NCBI GenBank assembly: GCA_903847405.1 | Contig: CAINDP010000075.1 | Coordinates: forward strand, 47,331-111,330 | Direction of reading: 5' to 3' | Source of the DNA: an uncultured Myxococcales bacterium | Lineage (GTDB): Bacteria > Myxococcota_A > UBA9042 > DTJE01 | Length of the DNA: 64,000 bases | Part shown: piece after piece, positions 1 through 9,440 of the stretch | Layout of the letters: the number at the start of each line of letters is the position of its first letter | Numbering within the stretch: the first letter of the stretch is position 1 | Notes under the pieces: model-generated | The model's input: only the letters and a program-made list of their open reading frames with translations | Told to the model about the DNA's origin: nothing | Database searches by the model: none | Program-made: the position numbers and the translations under genes

Positions 1-39
1 ATTCCGTTCAGCGGGCTGGCGCGGGTGGTGGTGGAATGA
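1..39 (+). CDS. 3' end of an upstream gene, probably another minor pseudopilin
   Basis: Frame 1 is open from the window edge for twelve codons and ends in TGA at 37-39, overlapping the ATG of the next gene as ATGA. Later junctions in this pilin operon use the same kind of overlap, so this is probably the tail of a co-transcribed gene. A FimT/GspH-type pseudopilin is often found before pilV, but twelve residues cannot identify the family. Confidence 0.4.
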   Translation: MPFSGLARVVVE

Positions 40-698
40 CATCCCGACCCGACGACACGCTCCCGGATCGCAGCCAGGCCGCCCACGACCGCGGGTACAC
101 GCTGGTCGAGGTCATGGTGGTCCTGGTCATCACGATCGTCGGGTTCCTGGCGATGACCCACCTGCAGGCCTCCGTCCTCCGGGCGAACGAGAATTCGTGG
201 AACGCCGCCGGCGCCGTCGAGCTGGCGCGCCACCTCCAGGAAACCATCCGCATGGAGGGCCTGGAGTGGACGAACGACACCCAGAACCTGGTGGGTGGCG
301 TGAACCAGGCGAAATTCGTGTACCTCAAGAACGTGGGCGGCCCCGTCGCGGGACAGGGCTCGGGGTGGCTGGACGCGGGCTACTACCCGGCCAACACCTC
401 GTTCGCGCTGGTGAACCAACTGGGCTACCAGACGGCCTACGATTCCGGCGCCCACCAGGCGTTTCCTCCCGACCGGAACCGGCGCTATTGCGTGCGGTAT
501 CGCCTGACCTGGGTGGTGCCGAACTTCCTGATCCGGTCGGACGTCCGTGTCCTGTGGGTCCGCCACGAGGGCAAGGCGGGCGACTACGATACGTGCCCGG
601 GTCCCGAGGGTGACGACAGCATGGAACGGCACCCCCAGGACGTGTTCACGGTTTCCTTCCCGGCAACGGTGATGAAGAATGTATTCGTCGCTCCATGA
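36..698 (+). CDS. pilV: Type IV pilus minor pilin, PilV-like
   Basis: Predicted 220-residue minor pilin that would be cleaved by the prepilin peptidase and help prime type IV pilus assembly at the inner membrane. The class III leader ends at Gly20, followed by YTLVE with Glu at mature position 5 and a hydrophobic helix to about residue 45. The globular region is poorly conserved, as is usual for PilV. The ATG overlaps the previous stop (ATGA), and its own stop lies inside pilW. The order V-W-X-Y1 matches the minor-pilin operons of Pseudomonas and many former Deltaproteobacteria, which is the main reason for calling PilV rather than another pseudopilin. Confidence 0.8.
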   Translation: MTSRPDDTLPDRSQAAHDRGYTLVEVMVVLVITIVGFLAMTHLQASVLRANENSWNAAGAVELARHLQETIRMEGLEWTNDTQNLVGGVNQAKFVYLKNVGGPVAGQGSGWLDAGYYPANTSFALVNQLGYQTAYDSGAHQAFPPDRNRRYCVRYRLTWVVPNFLIRSDVRVLWVRHEGKAGDYDTCPGPEGDDSMERHPQDVFTVSFPATVMKNVFVAP

Positions 699-1857
699 CC
701 GGCCCCGCGCCCCGCGGGACCGAGGCTTCACCATGGTCGAGCTGCTGGTGGCTTCGACCATCGCCATGATCCTGATGGTGTCGGTGTACTCCGTCTACAC
801 CATCAGCACCCGCGGATACCGCGTGCAGCAGCAGTTCATGGGGGCCATGCAGCAGGCCCGGTTCGGGATGGGACAGTTGCAGCGCGACATTTCCGCGGCG
901 GGCTTCCTGGCGACGCCCATGTCCACCGCCGACAGCAGCGTCTGTCCGAAGCCCACGACGAACCTGCCCGGGCTGGCGATCGTGAAGGGTGGCGCCGTGG
1001 GGGAACCCACGTTGAACCTGAAGGTCGAGCCCCAGCAGATCACCCTGTTCGGCGCCTTCTGGAGCCCGCGGATCTACTTCACCCAGAGCGTCGCGGGCAA
1101 CGTCGTCACCTTCCAGGGCGGGAACCTCGCGTCGGGCTGGCCCCAGACCGACGACGAGTTCCGGCGCATCTTCCTGCCGGGACGCTTCCTGCGGCTGGTC
1201 AACGCCGACCAGTTCGAGATGTACATCGCCATCAGTTCCAGGACCTTCATCCCGGCGGCGGGCGCGAATCCGCCCGGCGGCACGGTCACCCTGGTGTCCC
1301 CCGTGCCGGTGGCGTCGCCGCCGGACTTCTGCGGCGTCCAGGGGTTCGGGGTGGGCCTGGAGGCGAACGTCGCCGGGTACGTCCGGTACCTTCTGGTGGC
1401 GGACCCCAGCGAGCCGGCCAAGGTGGACCTGATCCGCCAGGAACTGGACGGCAGCGACGGAACCCTGGCGACGGTCATGGCGCAATCGACCATCCGCGTG
1501 GCCGAGTACGTGGCCGACCTGCAGTTCTACGACTTCGCGCTGGACGTGGACCGCACCGGCCGCCAGCCCACGATCGGGGTGTACCCCACCCTGGAGGGCG
1601 CGACGCCGGCCGGGCTGCAGCCCCTGGTGCTGAACGTTTCCGCCGGGTCGCGTCCGCAGGACCTTCGCTTTGTCACCGTGAAGCTGACGACGCGGACCCG
1701 GGACGAGGACGAATCGTTCCGCTTCGTTCAGCGGACCGCCCTGGACAAGCCCCTGGATACCTACGAGGTCGATCCGGCCATGGCCGGCGCGGCGCACACG
1801 GTGTCCCTGGCCGCCCGCATCGGGTTCCCGTCCTTCCAGGTGAGGAACGTGAAGTGA
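679..1857 (+). CDS. pilW: Type IV pilus minor pilin, PilW-like
   Basis: Predicted 392-residue prepilin-like protein of the PilW family, a minor pilin thought to work with PilV, PilX and PilY1 in initiating the fibre. The leader ends at Gly16, followed by FTMVE with the conserved Glu at +5 and a hydrophobic stretch. The following segment RFGMGQLQRDISAAGF is typical of PilW (an LxxDIxxAGF-like motif). The start lies 20 bases inside pilV and the stop overlaps the GTG start of the next gene, so translation of the operon is probably coupled. The length is at the upper end for the family. Confidence 0.85.
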   Translation: MYSSLHDRPRAPRDRGFTMVELLVASTIAMILMVSVYSVYTISTRGYRVQQQFMGAMQQARFGMGQLQRDISAAGFLATPMSTADSSVCPKPTTNLPGLAIVKGGAVGEPTLNLKVEPQQITLFGAFWSPRIYFTQSVAGNVVTFQGGNLASGWPQTDDEFRRIFLPGRFLRLVNADQFEMYIAISSRTFIPAAGANPPGGTVTLVSPVPVASPPDFCGVQGFGVGLEANVAGYVRYLLVADPSEPAKVDLIRQELDGSDGTLATVMAQSTIRVAEYVADLQFYDFALDVDRTGRQPTIGVYPTLEGATPAGLQPLVLNVSAGSRPQDLRFVTVKLTTRTRDEDESFRFVQRTALDKPLDTYEVDPAMAGAAHTVSLAARIGFPSFQVRNVK

Positions 1858-2414
1858 GACGCCGCGACACGACAGGCCGGAACGATCGGGGCGCGATCCT
1901 GATCATCGCCCTGCTGCTGCTGCTGGCCCTGACCAGCATCGGGCTGGTGGCCATGCAGGCGGCCTCCAACGACCTGAACCTGACCGGAAACGCCCGCGTG
2001 GCCCAGGTGGCCCGGAACATCGCCATGTCCGGCGCCGAGGGGACCATGGCGTTCGCCGGGATGAACCCGTCGGGCTTCAACCAGTTCGTCGCCACGAACG
2101 CGAGCATCCTGATGACCAGCCTCAGCGACGCGTTCTTCGACACGACCGCGACCGACGGCACCGGGTCCTTCGGACGCGAAGGCGCCGCCATGAGCACGGC
2201 CCTGTGGCAGAGCCGGATGCTGGCGGCGCTGACCACCCACCGGGCCCCGGGGTTCCAGATGGGCGAATTCTGCTTCCGCCGGTACATCACCCAGACGGAT
2301 GGCCTCTACTCGAGCGACCCCCTGGGCGCGGCCGCGACGGCCCTGACCGTCGAGCGGAACGCCCAGGCCCGGGCGATGACGGCGATGTTCGTGGGCCCGG
2401 TGGCGTGCCCATGA
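1854..2414 (+). CDS. pilX: Type IV pilus minor pilin, PilX-like
   Basis: Predicted 186-residue protein with a short basic leader ending at Gly13 and a very hydrophobic helix (AILIIALLLLLALTSIGLVA). As is usual for PilX, the Glu at mature position 5 is absent. The helix is followed by MQAASNDLNLTGN, close to the PilX N-terminal consensus MQ---N--M-GN. PilX caps or primes the pilus with PilV, PilW and PilY1. The start is GTG in a GTGA overlap with pilW, and the stop overlaps the pilY1 ATG (ATGA), which also fixes the pilY1 start. Confidence 0.8.
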   Translation: MRRRDTTGRNDRGAILIIALLLLLALTSIGLVAMQAASNDLNLTGNARVAQVARNIAMSGAEGTMAFAGMNPSGFNQFVATNASILMTSLSDAFFDTTATDGTGSFGREGAAMSTALWQSRMLAALTTHRAPGFQMGEFCFRRYITQTDGLYSSDPLGAAATALTVERNAQARAMTAMFVGPVACP

Positions 2415-5400
2415 GGTGTGCGATGCGACGACTCCTCCCCGTCCTCTTCGCGGCCGCGGTCCTGGGAATGGCCTTCCGTCCGGCGACAGGCCTCGCCGTG
2501 CCGGCCCACGAGGTCAAGCCCCTGGTCCTGCTGCTGCTGGACACGTCGGGTTCGATGGAATACGACGCGGTCAGCCCGGGCGTGGAAACCGGCGACGAGG
2601 ACAACCTGGCGCCCCCGGTGTGCAACGGGGTCGGCGACTCCGGCAAGAGCCGCTACATCGTCGCCCTGGAAGTGCTGACCGGCACGTATGATGGCTACAG
2701 TTGCGCCGTCCAGGACCGCTCGAACCCCCTCGTGGCGCCCTGCCCCCGCGAGGATTGTCCCTACATCGTCCCGCACATCGTGCCCCAGGGGACGCAGGCG
2801 GCCGACGGCCTGATCGATCGCAGCATCGAGTCCTTCAAGTTCGGCGTGATGACCTTCGACACCCGGGCCAACCCCAGCCCCACAGAGCCCGGCGGCTACT
2901 CCTACGGCGGCGAAACGGGCACGCCGAACTACGGCGCCCGGAACGAAAACGCCCCGACGGGCGGATTCGTGCACCCGACGACCTCCGACGATCCCGACGA
3001 CATCCGGCTGAGGAACCTGGAAGTGCAGCAGTCCATCCTGTCGGCGATCCCGTTCGGGGGCACGCCGATTTCGCCGCTGCTGTACGACGCGTTGCACTAT
3101 TTCGAATCGGACGAGGTCCTGCTGGACCCGTACACCGCGTGCCGGCCGAAGAGCGTGGTCCTGATCACCGACGGCCGCGCCAACCTGGGCGAAAACGAAA
3201 CGCCCTACAAGGATTCGGTTGCCCAGGCCCAGGCCCTGCGCGACGCGGGCATCAACGTCTACGTGATCGGCTTCAAGCTGGCGCCGAACGTGGCCAGCAT
3301 CGCCGAGAACATCGCCACCAACAACCACACACTGGACGCGCCGTTCTTCCGCGCCGACAACAGCGTGGACCTGGTGCGGGCGTTCACGGAAATCCTGGGG
3401 AACCTGTCCGTGCAGACCCAGAGCCGCACCCGGACGGTCGTGACGAACGAGACCGGCAACACCGTGGACGTGCAGTACCAGTTCAACGCGGCGCACGCCA
3501 AGGTCCCGAACGGCAACGGCGTCGGGGACGTCCCGGGCCTGCGCCAGGGCCTGCTGGAGCGCTCCGTCTACCAGTGCGGACTGGACGAGGACAACCCGGG
3601 CCAGGCGACCCTGGCCAGCATCCAGCGCCTGTCGGACCTCCTGAACGCGCGGACCGACGAACGCGGCATCTTCACGGCCCTCGCCGGCGCCCTGGTGCCC
3701 TTCAAGACCGATTCCGCCGACCTCACGGCGCAGATCCTGGGGGTCCCGACGGGCGGCGCCTCGATCCCGGACTTCTCGCGGGATCCGTCCACGGGCCTGT
3801 GCAGGACAGGCTTCCTGACCGGGGACACCAAGGTGGAGGACTTCCGGACGAACCTGATCGAGTACGTCCGGGCCGAGGACACGTCCTGCAGGCACGTGGA
3901 AGGAAGTTCCGGGAATCCGACGGTCACGTACCGGACGGGCGCCTTCGACCACGGGACGCCGGTGATCCAGGGCCGGTTGACCGACGTGGACCTGTCGATC
4001 CCGTCGTTCAACCTGTACAAGCAATCGATCGCGAACCGGCCCGTGATGCTGTACATCCCCAGCCACGACGCCCTGCTGCACGCGTTCCGGGTCGATCGGA
4101 CGAACGGCACGGTCGAGGATCCCTCGTGGGGCCGGGAGGAATGGGCCTTCATTCCGCCGCACACCCTGTCGCGCCTGCCCCTGCTGCCCCAGGGCCAGCG
4201 CACCCTGCTGGACGGGTCCCCGGTCGTCAAGGACGTGCTGTTCAGCCGCATGTACGGTGGCGTCACCGGCGAAACGGCGTCGGCCTGGCATTCGGTCCTG
4301 GTGGTCGGGGACCGCGACGGCGGCCGGGGCCTGACGGCGCTGGACGTGACGGACCCGACGCCGTCCAACTGGAAGTTCCTGTGGGACATTTCGGCCGAGG
4401 GTGGCCGGTGCCTGCACGACTCCGCGGACTGCAACCCCGGGGGGGCCGCCCTGTACGCGAACGACTATACGGCCCTGGGCAAGACGTGGGGCAAGCCCGA
4501 GATCGGAACCGTCCAGGTCTGCCCCGACAACGCCGCCACGTGCACGACCGACCAGATCGAGGAGGTCGCGGTGGCCGTCCTGCCGGGCGGCAGCGGGAAG
4601 GACCTTCCCGCCGGGGCCGGACGGACCGTCGTGGTGATCCGCCTGGACACCGGGGAGAAGCTGGCCGAGTTCAAATCGGGCAACAGCAACGTGGACAACA
4701 GTTGCACGGGAGCCGGGAACCTCATCGACGCCGACATGGTCGGGAACGTCGCATGCTATTCGACCTTCCAGGGCACGTTCATGTCGCGCTGCTTCATGGG
4801 CGATGCCGCGGGACGCCTGTGGCGCCTGGAGATCGGGTCGATCGGGGTGCCCGACTGGAACCTCACGCTGTTCTACGATCCCTACGCGTCGATCACGCCC
4901 GTTCCCGACCTGGATTCGCCCGTCCGGTCGCCGGTGTACGAAGCGCCTTCCCTCGCGGTCGCAGGCGGCAAGAACCAACTGGTGGTCCTGTACGGCAGCG
5001 GCGAGATGGATTCGCTGGACTGCACGACGGAGCAGGCCCTGCGCCGGGATTTCGTGGTTTCGCTGCTGGAAAGCGTCGAGGACTACCCCCTGGCGATCGA
5101 ACCCCTCCGGACCTGCACGCCCTGGAACGACAGCGCCTGCCGCAAGATCTTCGCCGCGAAGGCCCGCCAGATCGGGCCGTCGGTGATCTGGAAGAAGTTC
5201 CTGGGCTATACCTCGAGCCTGATCCTCGAGACCGGCGCCAAGCCCTGCGAACGCATGATGGGTCCGCCGGTGATCTTCAGCAGCGTCGCGTACTTCACGA
5301 CGTTCACGCCCGACCTCGACGTGCCGTGCAGCCCGGGCATCGGGAAACTGTACGGCACGGCCTTCGATCGCCACGACGATGCCGGGAACTGTTCGACCCT

Positions 5401-5752
5401 CCTGCCGCGCCTTCCGGACCCGAACGATCCGACGGGCTACGTCCTGTCGGAGCGGATCGGCGACGGGACCACCGGGGCGATCCCCTACGGCCTGACCATC
5501 GTGACGCGGCCCGCGTGCAGCGCCGGCAGCAGCATTTCCGGGTCGTCCTCGGGGGCCGACGGCTTCACGCCATTCGGCGCCTCCGGGGCCCCGTCGCCGC
5601 AGATCGTCGTGCAGACCGGCGTATTTTCCGAGGCGGCGAAGGAGGCCCCCGCGACGGGCAGCACGCAGCGGAAGATCAACGAGACATCGCGAACCATCCG
5701 GCGTGCGGTGGAATCCATCTTCGTTTCCGCCTGGGGCAACCTGCTGGACTGA
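2411..5752 (+). CDS. pilY1: Type IV pilus tip adhesin PilY1 (VWA domain plus PilC beta-propeller)
   Basis: Predicted 1,113-residue exported protein, the usual size of PilY1. It has a signal peptide (about residues 1-29) and a von Willebrand A domain whose MIDAS motif DTSGS is at 44-48, with a second VWA element LITDGRANLGE near 255. The C-terminal part (about 540-1050) looks like the Neisseria PilC/PilY1 propeller, with WHSVLVVGDRDGGRGL and ALDVTDP. PilY1 sits at the pilus tip and acts in extension, adhesion and, in some species, surface sensing. I chose the ATG at 2411, which overlaps the pilX stop and precedes a good signal peptide; the frame is open further upstream, but only across pilX. 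Confidence 0.9.
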   Translation: MRCAMRRLLPVLFAAAVLGMAFRPATGLAVPAHEVKPLVLLLLDTSGSMEYDAVSPGVETGDEDNLAPPVCNGVGDSGKSRYIVALEVLTGTYDGYSCAVQDRSNPLVAPCPREDCPYIVPHIVPQGTQAADGLIDRSIESFKFGVMTFDTRANPSPTEPGGYSYGGETGTPNYGARNENAPTGGFVHPTTSDDPDDIRLRNLEVQQSILSAIPFGGTPISPLLYDALHYFESDEVLLDPYTACRPKSVVLITDGRANLGENETPYKDSVAQAQALRDAGINVYVIGFKLAPNVASIAENIATNNHTLDAPFFRADNSVDLVRAFTEILGNLSVQTQSRTRTVVTNETGNTVDVQYQFNAAHAKVPNGNGVGDVPGLRQGLLERSVYQCGLDEDNPGQATLASIQRLSDLLNARTDERGIFTALAGALVPFKTDSADLTAQILGVPTGGASIPDFSRDPSTGLCRTGFLTGDTKVEDFRTNLIEYVRAEDTSCRHVEGSSGNPTVTYRTGAFDHGTPVIQGRLTDVDLSIPSFNLYKQSIANRPVMLYIPSHDALLHAFRVDRTNGTVEDPSWGREEWAFIPPHTLSRLPLLPQGQRTLLDGSPVVKDVLFSRMYGGVTGETASAWHSVLVVGDRDGGRGLTALDVTDPTPSNWKFLWDISAEGGRCLHDSADCNPGGAALYANDYTALGKTWGKPEIGTVQVCPDNAATCTTDQIEEVAVAVLPGGSGKDLPAGAGRTVVVIRLDTGEKLAEFKSGNSNVDNSCTGAGNLIDADMVGNVACYSTFQGTFMSRCFMGDAAGRLWRLEIGSIGVPDWNLTLFYDPYASITPVPDLDSPVRSPVYEAPSLAVAGGKNQLVVLYGSGEMDSLDCTTEQALRRDFVVSLLESVEDYPLAIEPLRTCTPWNDSACRKIFAAKARQIGPSVIWKKFLGYTSSLILETGAKPCERMMGPPVIFSSVAYFTTFTPDLDVPCSPGIGKLYGTAFDRHDDAGNCSTLLPRLPDPNDPTGYVLSERIGDGTTGAIPYGLTIVTRPACSAGSSISGSSSGADGFTPFGASGAPSPQIVVQTGVFSEAAKEAPATGSTQRKINETSRTIRRAVESIFVSAWGNLLD

Positions 5753-5813
5753 CCTCGCAATGCTTGCCGAACCGTGCCGTTGATGGTAGAAAGCCTCCGC
5801 CTGAGGGGCGTGC

Positions 5814-5884
5814 TCTCCGGTCGTCCAATGGCAGGACACAGGACTTTGGCTCCTGGTATCGGGGTTCGAATCCCTGCCGGAGAA
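5814..5884 (+). tRNA. tRNA-Gln (anticodon UUG)
   Basis: All four arms can be folded by eye. The acceptor stem TCTCCGG pairs perfectly with CCGGAGA, the D-stem is GTCC/GGAC, and the anticodon stem CAGGA/TCCTG carries loop CTTTGGC with anticodon TTG. The T-arm is CGGGG/CCCTG (one G-U pair) around TTCGAAT, and A5884 is the discriminator base. The 3' CCA is not encoded. A perfect 7-bp hairpin (5899-5917) follows but has no T-tract. Confidence 0.95.
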
Positions 5885-5943
5885 CTGGTTTTCACGGTGT
5901 CCGGCGCTGGGCCGGACGCCGACCTTGAACAGGACAGGCACCG

Positions 5944-6729
5944 ATGGCGGCACAGAAGGTCACCAAGGTCACCAAGAAGGAACTGGCAGCCCCGGACGAA
6001 TTCCAGGAGTCCATGGGCAAGCTGGTCGAATTCTTCCGTCTGTACGGCGCCTGGGTCGGCGCCGGCGCGGCGCTGATCGTCATCGGCATCGTGGGCGGCG
6101 TGCTGCTGTCGCGGATGAACACCGGCAAGTCCCTGGACCGCTCCAATGCGTTCCTGAAGGCGGCCGCACCCCTGGCTGCGCAGCCCGCACCGAAGGAAGC
6201 GCAGGACGCCGAAGCCCTGAAGAAGGCGGCGGACGCGGAAAAGACGCGCGCGGCGCAGGCCCTGGCCGAACTGGACAAGTTCCTGGCCGCCAACCCGAAG
6301 TCCGACCTGGCCGGCGCGGCGCAGATGACGAAGGGCGCCGCGGCCATGACGGCCGGCGATGCCGCCGCCGCGGCGACCGCGTGGAAGACCTACCTGGACG
6401 CGAACGCGACGTCCCCCTACGCCTGGCTGGCGTGGGAGTCCTACGGAATCGCGTCCGACCAGGCCGGCAATCGCGCGGAAGCCGAAAAGGCGTTCGGCGA
6501 ACTGGCGAAGTCCGAGTCCGGGCTGGCCCGCGCGTATGCGTTCCTGCACCTGGGCGACCTGTACAACCCGAACGCGAAGGCCCGCCCGAACGACCCGTCG
6601 GATCCGGCCAAGGCCAAGGAATTCTACCAGAAGGGCGTGGACGCGCTGAACGGGCCCCTCGATCGCATGCCCGGTCCGCAGCTGGTTGCGCGCAAGACCC
6701 TCGATGAACGTCTGCAGACGGTGCGCTGA
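5944..6729 (+). CDS. YfgM-like membrane-anchored TPR protein
   Basis: Predicted 261-residue protein with a Lys-rich cytoplasmic N-terminus, one transmembrane helix (about residues 35-55) and an Ala-rich helical region with the rhythm of tetratricopeptide repeats (about 75-250). This layout matches YfgM, which associates with the SecYEG translocon and hands clients to periplasmic chaperones. The next gene is BamB-like, and yfgM-bamB adjacency is common in Gram-negative bacteria, which supports the call. The protein lies 59 bases after tRNA-Gln. Sequence similarity alone would only justify calling it a TPR protein. Confidence 0.65.
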   Translation: MAAQKVTKVTKKELAAPDEFQESMGKLVEFFRLYGAWVGAGAALIVIGIVGGVLLSRMNTGKSLDRSNAFLKAAAPLAAQPAPKEAQDAEALKKAADAEKTRAAQALAELDKFLAANPKSDLAGAAQMTKGAAAMTAGDAAAAATAWKTYLDANATSPYAWLAWESYGIASDQAGNRAEAEKAFGELAKSESGLARAYAFLHLGDLYNPNAKARPNDPSDPAKAKEFYQKGVDALNGPLDRMPGPQLVARKTLDERLQTVR

Positions 6730-6749
6730 AGGGCTGTTGTGGGGGCCTG

Positions 6750-7898
6750 ATGATGCGCACGTCCGCCGCGACGCTCCTGCTTGCACTGCTGGTTCCCGCC
6801 TCGCTGCTGGCCCAGGTCCCGCCCGCACCCCCGGCGATGCCTGCCGGCTCCCAGGGCGTCGACACCTCCTTCGCCCCGGCCTGGGGATTCCTGGCCTACG
6901 ACAATGATTCCTTCGCGTTGACGCCCAGCGATTTCGGCCAGTGCCTGGCGCCTGCAGGGGGCGCGCTGGTGTACTGCGGCGTCAAGAGCGGCCACCTGAT
7001 CGCCTTCCAGGCCGCGGACGGCCGCGTCGCGTGGGAGTTCAAGACCCGCGGCGCCGTCCGCAGCAAGCCGGCGATGGTCGGCCCCAACCTGTTCGTCGCC
7101 TCGTCCGACGGCTGCATGTACCGGCTGGACGCCACGACGGGCAAGGCCACCTGGGACAAGCCGTTCTGCGCCGACGCCGCCTTCTACGGCGACCTGGCCA
7201 CCTGGCAGGGGCTGGTCTTCGCGGCCAACACGATCGACAAGGTCTATGCCATCGACTCAACCACCGGCACCTTCAAGTGGGAAGCGCATCGGGAACGCCC
7301 CCGGCTGATGAGCGCCGAAGGCGTGGCCTCCCCGACCGTCGTGGGGGACCGGGTGCTGGCCGGCTTTTCCGACGGCGCGCTGATGGCGCTGGATGCCGCA
7401 ACGGGCAAGGTCCTGTGGGAGTCGGACCTTTCGGCCGACGTCCGCGGCGCGACCGACGTCGACACGACCGCGGTGGTCGCCGACGGCGTGGTCTACTCCT
7501 CGGCCTTCGGCGAGGGGCCGGCCGCGCTGCGCCTGTCCGACGGCGAGCGCCTCTGGCGGGCCCGCGAGTTCGGACCCAGCCGTCCCCTCGTGATGGGCGA
7601 CCTGCTGATCACCGGCACGGCGGACGGGACCGTGGTGGCCCTGCGACGGGCCGACGGAACGATGAAGTGGCGCACGCGCCTGGCCACGACGGCCGCCTGG
7701 TCGCCGGTGGCGGTGGCCGACGCGATCGTGGTCGGCGGCGACCGCGGCCTGTGGCTGCTGCGCACGTCAGACGGCGCCCCCATGGTCCGCCTGTCCATGA
7801 TCCATGGCGCCCGGGGCACCCCCGAGGTCGCGGGTCGACGCATTTTCTTCGTGGGTGGCGGCGGCACCGTGAACGCGGTGGACGTCCTGGCTCCCTGA
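6750..7898 (+). CDS. BamB-like PQQ-repeat beta-propeller protein
   Basis: Predicted 382-residue exported protein with a signal peptide (about residues 1-22, ending SLLAQ) and at least six PQQ-like blades of the form LDATTGK-W (for example YRLDATTGKATW, YAIDSTTGTFKW, MALDAATGKVLW). BamB is the propeller lipoprotein of the outer-membrane beta-barrel assembly machine; length and neighbouring YfgM-like gene agree. Unlike typical BamB there is no lipobox cysteine after the signal sequence, so the protein should be soluble in the periplasm or held by partners. It could instead be an unrelated PQQ-like propeller. Confidence 0.65.
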   Translation: MMRTSAATLLLALLVPASLLAQVPPAPPAMPAGSQGVDTSFAPAWGFLAYDNDSFALTPSDFGQCLAPAGGALVYCGVKSGHLIAFQAADGRVAWEFKTRGAVRSKPAMVGPNLFVASSDGCMYRLDATTGKATWDKPFCADAAFYGDLATWQGLVFAANTIDKVYAIDSTTGTFKWEAHRERPRLMSAEGVASPTVVGDRVLAGFSDGALMALDAATGKVLWESDLSADVRGATDVDTTAVVADGVVYSSAFGEGPAALRLSDGERLWRAREFGPSRPLVMGDLLITGTADGTVVALRRADGTMKWRTRLATTAAWSPVAVADAIVVGGDRGLWLLRTSDGAPMVRLSMIHGARGTPEVAGRRIFFVGGGGTVNAVDVLAP

Positions 7899-7925
7899 CA
7901 GTTCCCTCGACTACGGAGGACGCGA

Positions 7926-9395
7926 ATGAATCGCTGGGTTGGCAGGCTGGTGGCCCTGGTCGCGTTCGCGACGATCTTCGGCGTGGCCGCGTGCGGCGGA
8001 TCCAAGGGCAAGACCGACACGGGCGACCCGGCGGACGTGACCGTGCTGGTGGACGGCGTCGATCCCAGCGACCTGGCCGACGGGGCCACGACCCGGGACC
8101 CGGGGACGCCCCACGAGTGCGAAACCGACCAGAACTGCATCGACACGAAGGGCGCCACCTTCGCCTGCAACTGCGAGTTCAAGTGCATCGAGGTGCCCGA
8201 CGCCAAGACCGCCAACGGCTGCCGCGAGGACAAGAACTGCGGCTCCGAAGCCTATTGCGAGGAGTGCACCAAGACCTGCAGCCCGCTGCTGCCCGCCTGT
8301 GCGTCCTGCGTTTCGGACCGGCAGTGCACGGGCCAGATGTCCCACTGCGTGGACACGATCACGGTCGCCGGCCTGACGACGACGCTGCCCGGCAAGGTCT
8401 GCGCCCCGTGGTGCCCCCTGAGCACCGGCGCCTGCGCGGTCCAGGGTTCGATTCCCGGTTCCTACATGTGCGCCCAGTTGGGGGACGACACCAAGAACGG
8501 CGTCTGCATCCCCGGGAACATGAACTGCGGCGGGCTGCAGGTGCGCTGCGAGTCGGACGCCGACTGCGGCCAGGAAGAAAAGTGCTGGCTGGACCTGCAC
8601 AAGTGCGGCTGCCGCGACGCCCTGTCCTGCGGCTTCGGCGAAGCCTGCCTGCCCACCACGCACAACTGCGTGGACGGCTGCACCGCCGACACCGAGTGCG
8701 GGTCGCAGAAGGTCTGCAACGCCGGACTGTGCCAGGACGCCTGCACGGGCACCCTGGCCGACAAGAACGTCGTGGGTTGCGACGACCCGGTGCCCATGGA
8801 AGACAAGGAGTGGGACTGCGTCAAGGGCCACTGCTCCGTGCCGGGCATGTGCTTTTCGGCCATCGACTGCCGCGATCCGGAAACCTATTGCGACGCCACG
8901 ACGCGGACCTGCATCGCGGGCTGCCTGATCGACTACGACTGCAAGCAGGCCGCGAAGCTGTGCGACACGACCGCCAACGTGTGCATCGACCGCGGTTGCG
9001 ACGCGAACTACTGGTGCAGTTGCGGCCAGGTCTGCAACCTCGGCGAATCGAAGTGCGAAACGGCCGTGGGCAAGTACTGCGACGTGTGCGACCAGCAGGC
9101 CGACGACCCCTGCGGCGACAAGAACACGCTGTGCATCGGGTTCAAGGATCCGAAGACCGACGAGGACAAGGGTTCCTACTGCATGCCGCCGTGCAGCACG
9201 GACACCAAGAACCCCTGCCCCCAGGGCTGGCAGTGCCAGGACGTCCAGGACCAGAACGGCGCGTCCCAGGGCAAGAAGTGCATCCGGTTCTGCTACCAGA
9301 AGGTCGCGGGCGGCTGCGCGATGGGCGACGCTCCGGACCCGGTGGTCGGCGACGCGACACCCGGCGAGGACACGGCGTCGGTCGGCGATCCGTGA
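7926..9395 (+). CDS. Cysteine-rich lipoprotein
   Basis: Predicted 489-residue lipoprotein: signal peptide with a lipobox ending at Cys23 (GVAAC-GG), a short Asp/Thr-rich linker, then a body with dozens of cysteines in irregular Cx3-9C patterns (CETDQNC, CREDKNCGSEAYCEEC and similar). The pattern recalls small disulfide-bonded EGF- or Dickkopf-like modules common in Myxococcota surface lipoproteins. Gly at +2 gives no reason to expect inner-membrane retention. ACGGAGG lies just before the ATG. It differs from the CDDGN-type proteins at 45-54 kb in lacking that repeat. Function unknown; an adhesive or structural surface role is only a guess. Confidence 0.7.
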   Translation: MNRWVGRLVALVAFATIFGVAACGGSKGKTDTGDPADVTVLVDGVDPSDLADGATTRDPGTPHECETDQNCIDTKGATFACNCEFKCIEVPDAKTANGCREDKNCGSEAYCEECTKTCSPLLPACASCVSDRQCTGQMSHCVDTITVAGLTTTLPGKVCAPWCPLSTGACAVQGSIPGSYMCAQLGDDTKNGVCIPGNMNCGGLQVRCESDADCGQEEKCWLDLHKCGCRDALSCGFGEACLPTTHNCVDGCTADTECGSQKVCNAGLCQDACTGTLADKNVVGCDDPVPMEDKEWDCVKGHCSVPGMCFSAIDCRDPETYCDATTRTCIAGCLIDYDCKQAAKLCDTTANVCIDRGCDANYWCSCGQVCNLGESKCETAVGKYCDVCDQQADDPCGDKNTLCIGFKDPKTDEDKGSYCMPPCSTDTKNPCPQGWQCQDVQDQNGASQGKKCIRFCYQKVAGGCAMGDAPDPVVGDATPGEDTASVGDP

Positions 9396-9440
9396 CCGGG
9401 GATCGGGAACCCTGACGCACGTCTTCCAGCGCCCCGCCTT

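Noticed and set aside
5899..5917. Rho-independent terminator after tRNA-Gln
   Set aside because: The GTCCGGC/GCCGGAC hairpin is perfect but has no T-tract behind it, and the YfgM-like gene starts only 27 bases further. It could equally be a processing signal.
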